From assembly GCA_934772445.1 (NCBI GenBank), contig CAKVMJ010000019.1, positions 1-26,620 of the forward strand: a stretch of DNA of 26,620 nt. The letters run 5' to 3'. Numbering within the stretch: the first letter of the stretch is position 1; every line of letters begins with the position of its first letter. Positions 15,876-21,756 of this stretch are shown here, in pieces. Origin of the DNA: an uncultured Clostridia bacterium. Lineage in GTDB: Bacteria; Bacillota; Clostridia; Christensenellales; UBA1242. The notes beneath the pieces are model-generated. The model was not told the origin of the DNA. It did no database searches and saw nothing but the letters and a program-made list of their open reading frames with translations. A program made the translations under genes and the position numbers.

Positions 15876-16388
15876 ATGCTTGGAGATATTTTGCTTACGA
15901 GTGATGGCGAATATCTAACTGGATTAGTTTTTATTGGTTCGAAAGATATGAGAAAACATAATAAAGATTTAATGCAAGCAGATTTAAAAATTTTTGATGG
16001 AACTATAAATTGGTTGAATATATATTTTAGCGGTAAAGAACCAAATTTTATTCCAAAATATAAAGTACTAAACCAAACCCCATTTAGAAAAATGGTTATA
16101 GATATTATGAATAAAATACCTTATGGAGAGATGGTAACCTATAAATATATAGCCAATGAAATTGCCAAGAAAAAAGCCATTAATAAAATGTCTGATCAAG
16201 CCGTTGGTGGTGCTGTTGGAGCTAATCCAATTTGTATTATTATTCCTTGCCATAGAGTGGTTGGAACTAATAGTAATTTAACAGGTTATGGTGGTGAACT
16301 TGAAAATAAAGTGGGTTTATTAAAAATTGAAAAGGTTGACTTATCTAAATATTTTATGCCTAAAAACTATAAATTTAAGGAACAATAA
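15876..16388 (+). CDS. ogt: Methylated-DNA--protein-cysteine methyltransferase (Ogt/MGMT type)
   Basis: This suicide repair protein takes alkyl groups from O6-alkylguanine onto its own cysteine. The active-site block IIIPCHRVVG is intact (the Cys of PCHR), as are FRKMVIDIMNKIPYGEMVTYKYIA (DNA-binding helix-turn-helix), VGGAVGANP and the LTGYGGELENKVGLLKIEK end. The N-terminal part is short: the usual family opening, a Y.SPLG.ILL-like strand, starts about 5 residues before the ATG (KIYKS is in frame behind a TAG), and no ribosome site precedes the ATG. Either a rare start such as ATA is used, or the N terminus has been trimmed. It stands alone, divergent from the 725-aa gene, with no clear promoter. 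Confidence 0.88.
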   Translation: MLGDILLTSDGEYLTGLVFIGSKDMRKHNKDLMQADLKIFDGTINWLNIYFSGKEPNFIPKYKVLNQTPFRKMVIDIMNKIPYGEMVTYKYIANEIAKKKAINKMSDQAVGGAVGANPICIIIPCHRVVGTNSNLTGYGGELENKVGLLKIEKVDLSKYFMPKNYKFKEQ

Positions 16389-16442
16389 AATTGTTTGATA
16401 TAATTTAATTATTTGATATAATAGCAAGAAAAGGAGAGAGTG

Positions 16443-17321
16443 GTGAAATCAAAAGTTTATTTTACTAAAGATTTATCTAGCGAAGGCTTAAAAAAGGTTT
16501 ATGATGCCTTAAATATGCAATTAAAGGGTAATATTGCAATTAAAGTTCATTCTGGAGAAAAAGGTAACCAAAATTTTTTAAGACCTGAATTTTTTAAAGA
16601 TTTTTTATCTAATTTTAATGGCACAATTGTTGAATGTAACACAGCCTACAATGGTGCAAGAAATGAAACTGATAAACATTTAAAGTTGATTAGCGAACAC
16701 GGTTGGAATAAGTATTTTAATGTGGATATTATGGATAGCGAAGGCGATGCTGAATTAAAGATTAAAGGCGGAAAGGTTATAACCACAAATTATGTTGGAA
16801 AACATCTTTTAAATTATGATAGTTTGCTAGTTTTATCTCACTTCAAAGGTCACCCTATGGGCGGTTTTGGTGGTGCTTTAAAGCAACTATCAATTGGTTG
16901 TGCTTCATCTGCTGGAAAATGTTGGATTCATTCTGGCGGACAAACTAAGTTGCAATCTGAAATGTGGACAAAGAAAGCCGAGCAAGATGATTTCGTTGAT
17001 GCTATGGCTGAATCTGCTAGCACTGTAAACGACCTATTTAAAGGTAAGGTGGCATATATTAATGTTATGTGTAATATGTCTGTGGATTGCGATTGTTGTG
17101 CAGTTGCTGAAGACCCTTGCATTAAAGATATTGGTATTTTAGCTTCTATCGACCCAGTGGCTATAGATAAGGCTTGTGTGGATTTGGTTTATAACTGCAA
17201 TGATGAACATAAAGACCATCTAATTGAAAGAATTGAAAGCAGACACGGTACTAGAATTTTAAAAAGAGCTGAAGAACTTGGCGTTGGCTCTCAAGATTAT
17301 GAACTTATTAATTTAGATTAA
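16443..17321 (+). CDS. DUF362 domain protein, short form
   Basis: This 292-aa protein is a DUF362 member. It shows the N-terminal KVYFTKDLSSEGLKKVYD and IAIKVHSGEKGNQNFLRPEF blocks, then FNGTIVECNTAYNGAR, YDSLLVLSHFKGHPMGGFGGALKQLSIGCAS, and a C-terminal VDCDCCAVAEDPCIKDIGILASIDPVAIDKACVDL. The two-cluster ferredoxin domain present in many relatives is missing, but the Cys-rich CDCC.......C motif could bind one metal centre. Function is unknown; relatives sit near corrinoid or redox enzymes. GTG 16443 is preferred to GTG 16440 because it sets the AAGGAG site at 6 bp. Upstream are two TTTGATATAAT direct repeats (16394 and 16412), the second a likely -10 element. Confidence 0.8.
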   Translation: MKSKVYFTKDLSSEGLKKVYDALNMQLKGNIAIKVHSGEKGNQNFLRPEFFKDFLSNFNGTIVECNTAYNGARNETDKHLKLISEHGWNKYFNVDIMDSEGDAELKIKGGKVITTNYVGKHLLNYDSLLVLSHFKGHPMGGFGGALKQLSIGCASSAGKCWIHSGGQTKLQSEMWTKKAEQDDFVDAMAESASTVNDLFKGKVAYINVMCNMSVDCDCCAVAEDPCIKDIGILASIDPVAIDKACVDLVYNCNDEHKDHLIERIESRHGTRILKRAEELGVGSQDYELINLD

Positions 17322-17365
17322 AATTTAGGTTAAATTAATTCAAATAAAATGTTATTGGAGTTTTT

Positions 17366-17650
17366 ATGCGTATTCCCACAAAATATTTTTTAACTGAAGA
17401 TGATTTAAAAGAAAAAATAGATTTATTGTTAAAAAACGAATATGTTAGTTTTACTGCTATTCAAAGATTTTTTAATATTGGATATTCTTCAGTTGGAAGA
17501 ATAATTGATGAGATGATTTCTTTAGATTTAATTGTTGAATTAAATGAGAAAAATATAGTTAGAAAGAAATTTAATATGCAAAAACTCAATCAACTTGAAG
17601 CTTATTTATATGAAAAAGCTAAGTATTTTAATATAATTATATCTAATTGA
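17366..17650 (+). CDS. FtsK-gamma-like winged-helix protein
   Basis: This 94-aa protein has the signature of the FtsK/SpoIIIE gamma domain: a helical start, YVSFTAIQRFFNIGYSSVGRIIDEMISLDLI (recognition helix in the GYSSVGRIIDEM part), and a short helical tail. In DNA translocases this winged helix reads the KOPS-like polar sequences. Here it stands alone without motor or membrane parts, so it would act as a small DNA-binding protein. The ATG follows TTGGAG, 44 bp after the DUF362 gene and on the same strand, possibly in one transcript. A bidirectional terminator follows. It may also be a shortened regulator of unrelated family. Confidence 0.7.
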   Translation: MRIPTKYFLTEDDLKEKIDLLLKNEYVSFTAIQRFFNIGYSSVGRIIDEMISLDLIVELNEKNIVRKKFNMQKLNQLEAYLYEKAKYFNIIISN

Positions 17651-17700
17651 AAAAATACCAGCTCTTAAATCATTGGTACTACAAAAATAATATTACGAAC

Positions 17701-17737
17701 AAAAAAAAACGAGAGTTTTATTCTCTCGGCTTTTATT
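17701..17737. terminator. Bidirectional terminator between convergent genes
   Basis: CGAGAG (17710-17715) pairs with CTCTCG (17723-17728). A run of A lies before and a T-rich run after, so it works for the plus-strand winged-helix gene and, with nine T in the other direction, especially well for the minus-strand PHP operon. Confidence 0.8.
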
Positions 17738-17738
17738 T

Positions 17739-18563
17739 TTAATATGGTTGATATTTACAAACTCCAATATGTACATTTGGTTTAACACTCTCTCCATGGT
17801 AGTCGCTTCCTTCACTACAAACTAAATGGAAATGTTTTGCAAAATATTTGAATTTTTTGCTATCTTTTAGAGTGTGAAGAGAATGGTTAATCTCAATACC
17901 ATCTAGTCCGTACCCAACTAATTTCTTAAGAATTTTCTTGATGTCTTTATATTTTAAATTGTAATCATTCATAATCTCTTTTGGGTGAGCCAAAACTGCT
18001 ATTCCGCCTGATGCGTGAATGTTTTTTATTGTTCTCTCTGCTGGTATCTTGCTATCTTTATGTTTAAAATCTTTAAAATATCTAACAATCGCATCTTTAA
18101 CGCTTTCTGCATATCCTTCTTTTATTAATATTTTTGCAATATGAGGTTTTCCAACGGTGTTGTTTTTATCTAATTCTTTTATGTTTTCTTCTTTTAAAAC
18201 AATACCAAAATTATCTTTTAAATGAGATAGTAACTTTTCTTTTTTTAGTTGTCTTGCTCTAGTTAATTCTTCGGCCATCTCGTTTATTTCTTTGGCATTT
18301 AAATCAAAACCATATCCTAGTATGTGCATTTTTATTCCATCATTTATTGATGAAACTTCAATACCTGAAACCACGCTTATTCCGTTTGCTTTTAAATCTT
18401 CCATTAGTTCTTTATTTGCAAACAACGCTTTATCTCCGTTTATGGTGTCGTGGTCGGTGATAGCAAATCTTTTAATGTTATTTTCTTTAATCAATTTGCA
18501 AATTTCTTTTTCGCTTTTATCTCCATCAGACCAAGTGGTGTGAATGTGCATATCTTTTTTCAT
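17739..18563 (-). CDS. PHP-domain phosphoesterase
   Basis: This 274-aa protein is a full PHP (polymerase and histidinol phosphatase) domain of the YciV/RNase AM type, a trinuclear metal hydrolase acting on phosphate esters. The ligand set is visible: HIHTTWSDGD near the start (HxH), AITDHDT, the Glu of GIEVSS, MHILGYG, LAHPKE and the closing GSDYHG. The insert between (TRARQLKKEKLLSHLKDNFG, AKILIKEGYAESVKDAI) is the usual helical lid. It starts at ATG after GGAGAGATAACAA, only 3 bp after the stop of the zeta-like kinase gene, so the two are one transcript and translationally linked. A nucleotide or RNA end is the likeliest substrate; alternatively it undoes the product of its neighbour. Confidence 0.88.
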   Translation of the reverse strand: MKKDMHIHTTWSDGDKSEKEICKLIKENNIKRFAITDHDTINGDKALFANKELMEDLKANGISVVSGIEVSSINDGIKMHILGYGFDLNAKEINEMAEELTRARQLKKEKLLSHLKDNFGIVLKEENIKELDKNNTVGKPHIAKILIKEGYAESVKDAIVRYFKDFKHKDSKIPAERTIKNIHASGGIAVLAHPKEIMNDYNLKYKDIKKILKKLVGYGLDGIEINHSLHTLKDSKKFKYFAKHFHLVCSEGSDYHGESVKPNVHIGVCKYQPY

Positions 18564-18566
18564 TTG

Positions 18567-19457
18567 TTATCTCTCCATACAATCGAATTTATAAAATTTC
18601 TCGTGCATTGTGTCTAAGTCTATCTCTTCCAAACTATTAGCTCCATCTTTTTGTGAACTATATGCTTTTAGGTTGTCGCAAATATCTGGATTACATCTAT
18701 TTTTTATTTGCTTAATTGAGCAGAAAGTTCTGAAAGGCTTGTCATCAATCTCGTTCATAACTTTTAAAGGTACAAGCCTTGGGTTTCCAACTCTAACTCC
18801 TTGCAAAAATCTCTCATAGTTTCTTTGCATAGATAATTCTGGCACAACATCAATGTATGCTAAATCCACCGTATAACCATTCTTGATTAAAGGTATTAAA
18901 TCTTTCATCATAAATGAATGGAAATTTTTAGCAACTCTTGGTAAAACAATGTTATCTCCTCTCAAAATCGCTTGTTTAAAAATTTCTCTTTGTAAGTAAC
19001 TCGTTTCTTCGTGAATTGCCCAAACGCCTTTGCCGTGATCGTAATCTTCTTTTAAGCCTTCGAAATCTCCAGAACCTTGTTTGATTATATCGCTATCCAC
19101 AATCATACCCTTGTCTTTTTCCAAAACCTCATTTGAAAGTGTGCTTTTTCCGCAAGCAATTTGACCAATAATTATAGTTGCTTTTTTCTCTTTTTTCTCC
19201 GCCTCAAATTTTTCAAGATATTCTTGAATTATCTTCTTTCTAAGCTCATCTCTTTCTTTAGTTTCAATATCTATGGTTTGAGTTTTTGGAGTCGTGTTTA
19301 TTTGAGCCTCATAATCCATAAGCAGTTTCATTACTTGTTGTTTTGTACCTAAATCCGCAAATTTAGATGCACTATGTTCTTTAGCTTGCCTGTTTATATA
19401 GGCATATTCAGTTGGCGAATAATCCTTTATACTAATATTCTCAAAATCCTTAATCAT
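18567..19457 (-). CDS. Zeta-toxin-like P-loop kinase
   Basis: This 296-aa protein carries a zeta-toxin-type kinase domain from about residue 93: TIIIGQIACGKSTLSNEVL (Walker A GxxxxGKS), MIVDSDIIKQG with the base-like Asp, VWAIHEETSYLQREIFKQAILRGDNIVLPRV, and a LAYIDVVPELSMQRNYERF strand-helix with the Arg-rich lid. Zeta kinases phosphorylate UDP-N-acetylglucosamine and block wall synthesis. The N-terminal 90 residues hold a helical SPTEYAYINRQAKEHSASKFADLG segment found in larger relatives. No epsilon-type antitoxin gene is adjacent; instead the next gene in the operon encodes a PHP hydrolase. ATG follows AAGGATAAGGAAA. It may be a toxin, or a housekeeping small-molecule kinase. Confidence 0.8.
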   Translation of the reverse strand: MIKDFENISIKDYSPTEYAYINRQAKEHSASKFADLGTKQQVMKLLMDYEAQINTTPKTQTIDIETKERDELRKKIIQEYLEKFEAEKKEKKATIIIGQIACGKSTLSNEVLEKDKGMIVDSDIIKQGSGDFEGLKEDYDHGKGVWAIHEETSYLQREIFKQAILRGDNIVLPRVAKNFHSFMMKDLIPLIKNGYTVDLAYIDVVPELSMQRNYERFLQGVRVGNPRLVPLKVMNEIDDKPFRTFCSIKQIKNRCNPDICDNLKAYSSQKDGANSLEEIDLDTMHEKFYKFDCMER

Positions 19458-19580
19458 TTTCCTTATCCTTTCTTATCTTTAAAATCTTTTGTAATTAATG
19501 AAAAAATAAAATACCATCAAATTTTTTGAGTCTTCAAACAATTTATGATATATTTCATTTCTCTCGGTTTATTAACATTA

Positions 19581-19624
19581 TCTAATAAGTTAGATTATTT
19601 TATCATATAAAATGAATTTGTCAA
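19581..19624 (-). promoter_or_regulatory. Promoter of the kinase/PHP operon with a start-site palindrome
   Basis: On the minus strand, TTGACA (19619-19624), a 16-bp spacer and TAAAAT (19597-19602) form a good promoter. Just downstream, at the expected start of the transcript, is the palindrome TCTAATAAGTTAGA (19581-19594), which could be an operator. Confidence 0.65.
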
Positions 19625-19861
19625 GAATTTAATATTAAAATTTATTTATTTTATATAAAAAATCCCCAAGATTTAGGGAATTTGATATTTGAATTTACTA
19701 AATATTGGAAATTAATTGGATTTCTCGTTTACATATTTTGAATCAAAGGGTTGAGGGTTAATGAATTAAAATTCGATTAAATGTGAAATGTTTAAAAATT
19801 TTTATCGTTTAATTTTTAGACAAAATTATAAAAATTGTTTAAAAATTTTTTCGTTATACAT
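19625..19861. other. AT-rich intergenic region with a duplicated GTTTAAAAATTTTT element
   Basis: No gene is visible. GTTTAAAAATTTTT occurs at about 19790-19805 and again at 19838-19851, each followed by CGTT after zero to two bases. An imperfect hairpin CCCCAAGATTTAGGG lies at 19664-19678. The duplicated element sits upstream of the -35 of the lipoprotein gene and could be an AT-rich UP element or a protein site. Confidence 0.4.
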
Positions 19862-19891
19862 TTGACCTTTATATTTGTGATTTGATAAAAT
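19862..19891 (+). promoter_or_regulatory. Promoter of the RsgI-like lipoprotein gene
   Basis: TTGACC (19862-19867), an 18-bp spacer and TAAAAT (19886-19891) lie 28 bp before the start codon, giving a short leader with an AAAAAGGAG ribosome site. Confidence 0.65.
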
Positions 19892-19919
19892 ATATGTATT
19901 AATGAAAAAGGAGAAAAAT

Positions 19920-20870
19920 ATGAAAAAGAAAATTGTAAGTTTGCTTTTGGCTATTTGCTTGGTGGTACCTTGCATATTTGTTTTAACTGCTTGCGGTAAG
20001 AGCACACCAGAGAACACAATGAGTATGAACATAAATCCAAATGTTGAGTTTGTTTTGGATAACAATAATAAAGTTGTTAGTGTTTCATACAAAAATGAAG
20101 ATGCTGGAACAATCTATGCTGATATTAATTTCGTTGGCAAAGATGTTGATGGCGCTATTCAAATCTTTATTGAAAAAGCTGCAATTAGCGGTCATGTTAA
20201 ATTAAATGGTGATACTGTTAAAATCGATGTTAACGGTGTTAGCGATGATACGGTTAAAAAACTTCAAGAAAAAGCTGAAGCTAAAACTAAGGAAGTTTTC
20301 AATAACCTTGGTGTTAAAGTTTCTGTTACATTAAATGAAATTTCAGCTGCTGCAAGAAAAGAAGCATTAGTTTTAACTGCTAAAGCTTTAGTTGTTGATA
20401 AAACTGAAGAAGAATTAAGAGCTATGAGCGAAAAAGAATTAGTTCAATTAATCAACGAAAAACAAAAAGAATATGAAGGATTAATGTATGATCAAATTCA
20501 AATTATTGAACAAACAGTTAATGATTTATTTGGTGCATTAGTTGATGCTGCAAGAGAAGCTTTGAATAAAGCAGAAAAAGCATTAGATACAATTCCAGAT
20601 GCTTTAACAGAAGCTAAAAAGGCTGCTCAACAAGCTGTTGCTGATGCAAAAGCAAAATTTGAAGCTGAAGTTAAGAAATTCGAAGATAAGAAAACTGAAT
20701 TAATTGCTGAGGCTAAAAAAGCAATCAAAGAAGTTAAAGATCAATTAATTGCTACATACAAAACTCAAGTTGAATCTTTCCAAACTCAATTAAATTCAAC
20801 AATCGAGAGTATGAACTTAACTCAAGCACAAAAAGATTATTGGAATAATTTATATAACCAATATAAATAA
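19920..20870 (+). CDS. Lipoprotein with RsgI-like domain and long helical tail
   Basis: This 316-aa protein has a lipoprotein signal with lipobox LTAC (Cys25). Residues 33-120 read like the extracytoplasmic domain of RsgI-type anti-sigma factors: SMNINPNVEFVLDNNNKVVSV, then an IYADINFVGKDVDGAIQIFIEKA block. The INPNVE motif includes the Asn-Pro bond (N39-P40) at which RsgI proteins cut themselves. The rest (about 125-316) is almost entirely alpha-helical, Ala/Lys/Glu-rich heptad sequence (ARKEALVLTAKALVVDKTEEE, EAKKAAQQAVADAKAKFEAE). There is no membrane helix or cytoplasmic sigma-binding part. ATG 19920 is used because AAGGAG precedes it directly. It may be a surface sensor or spacer; no sigma gene is nearby. 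Confidence 0.75.
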   Translation: MKKKIVSLLLAICLVVPCIFVLTACGKSTPENTMSMNINPNVEFVLDNNNKVVSVSYKNEDAGTIYADINFVGKDVDGAIQIFIEKAAISGHVKLNGDTVKIDVNGVSDDTVKKLQEKAEAKTKEVFNNLGVKVSVTLNEISAAARKEALVLTAKALVVDKTEEELRAMSEKELVQLINEKQKEYEGLMYDQIQIIEQTVNDLFGALVDAAREALNKAEKALDTIPDALTEAKKAAQQAVADAKAKFEAEVKKFEDKKTELIAEAKKAIKEVKDQLIATYKTQVESFQTQLNSTIESMNLTQAQKDYWNNLYNQYK

Positions 20871-20920
20871 ATCTAAGATTTAGGTTGTATAGAATAATTT
20901 GCTTGAAAGTAAATAAAAAG

Positions 20921-20950
20921 AAAAAGGTTACGATTTTCGTAACCTTTTTA
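20921..20950. terminator. Strong bidirectional terminator
   Basis: AAAAGGTTACGA (20922-20933) and TCGTAACCTTTT (20937-20948) form a perfect 12-bp stem with a three-base loop, A-run before and T-run after. It serves both the lipoprotein gene and the convergent small-protein gene. Confidence 0.88.
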
Positions 20951-20966
20951 TGTAAAAACTTAAGTT

Positions 20967-21185
20967 TTATTTCTCCATTGAATCTTCAATTTCATCTAAG
21001 ATTCCTGCACCAAGTAAATTAACTGCACCTGTTGCAATAGGAGATAATGCTGCTTTCCAGTAACCGCCTAACATTAGGTTTACTCCAGATAAAGCATTTA
21101 AACCAGCAATTCCCAATAAAGCGAATTTAGCGATTGGAAGGCAAACTCTTGTAAAACTCTTTAGAAATCCACCACCTTTAGCCAT
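20967..21185 (-). CDS. Small hydrophobic glycine-rich protein
   Basis: This 72-aa protein has a basic N terminus (MAKGGGFLKSFTRVCLP), a hydrophobic stretch IAKFALLGIAGLNALSGVNLML, a second less hydrophobic helix (AALSPIATGAVNLLGAGIL), and an acidic end DEIEDSMEK. It is probably a membrane or membrane-associated peptide with one or two helices. I recognise no family; bacteriocin-like, holin-like and stress-membrane peptides share these gross features. It has its own near-consensus promoter with a palindrome in the spacer, a GGTAGGGA ribosome site and a strong terminator, all signs that it is a real, well-expressed gene. Confidence 0.65.
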   Translation of the reverse strand: MAKGGGFLKSFTRVCLPIAKFALLGIAGLNALSGVNLMLGGYWKAALSPIATGAVNLLGAGILDEIEDSMEK

Positions 21186-21218
21186 AATAAAATCCCTACC
21201 TTTTCAAAATGATACTTG

Positions 21219-21247
21219 ATTATACCATAATTTATGGTTTAAGTCAA
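21219..21247 (-). promoter_or_regulatory. Near-consensus promoter with spacer palindrome
   Basis: On the minus strand, TTGACT (21242-21247), exactly 17 bp and TATAAT (21219-21224). The spacer contains the perfect 13-bp palindrome CCATAATTTATGG (21225-21237), ideally placed for a repressor blocking RNA polymerase. Confidence 0.8.
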
Positions 21248-21400
21248 TACCTTACTTTTTTTGAATTTTTTGTAGGGATTTTTATATTTTTAATATAATC
21301 TTTAAAAGTTTAATTGTTACTAAATTTTGCCTAGATATAATTTATTTTCTAATTTGCCTTATTGAGTAAACTAAAAGTTGGTTTTTTAATTGAAATTAGT
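21248..21400. other. AT-rich bases between the small-protein promoter and the repeat array
   Basis: I see no gene, RNA or terminator here. The segment AATTGAAATTAGTATAAACAC just before 21409 resembles the tail of a repeat unit and may be an eroded copy. Confidence 0.4.
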
Positions 21401-21408
21401 ATAAACAC

Positions 21409-21756
21409 AGTCAAGGCTCGCCTAGTTGGGCAAGCGTTAAGTTTATACTTCAAATATCGCTGGCACATACATAGTCCAGACTTGTCTGGTTGTGAAAATC
21501 TGCTATCAAGCAAACATTAGGCTTGTGTTTCAAATATCGCTCACACATACACAGTCAAGGTTTACCTTGTTGTTAAATTTGCTATAGGGTAAGAATAAAG
21601 CTTAGTTTTTAAATATGGTTGGCACAAACCTAGTCAAGGCTTGCCTTGTTGTGAAAATCTGCTATCAGGCAAACATTAGGCTTGTGTTTCAAATATCGCT
21701 GGCACATACATAGTCAAGGCTTGCCTTGTCGGGCATACCTAGTTAAGACTAGTCTT
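21409..21756. repeat. Tandem array of about 80-bp hairpin units behind metG
   Basis: Units begin with AGTC at 21409, 21473, 21553, 21632 and 21712. The complete ones are 79-80 bp. Unit 1 lacks 16 bp and unit 5 lacks 51 bp internally. Each starts with an inverted repeat whose arms change together: CAAGGC/GCCTTG (units 4 and 5), CCAGAC/GTCTGG (unit 2), CAAGGT/ACCTTG (unit 3). A second stem, CAAGC/GCTTG in unit 2, becomes TAAG/CTTA in unit 3. A sixth, palindromic copy of the first stem (TTAAGACTAGTCTTAA, about 21743-21758) covers the last codons of metG. No ORF is supported inside. Confidence 0.85.

Noticed and set aside
21409..21756. Repeat array as a CRISPR or integron attC array
   Set aside because: The whole 80-bp unit repeats with no unique spacers or cassettes, there is no cas or integron integrase gene nearby, and no attC-type RYYYAAC/GTTRRRY ends were found.
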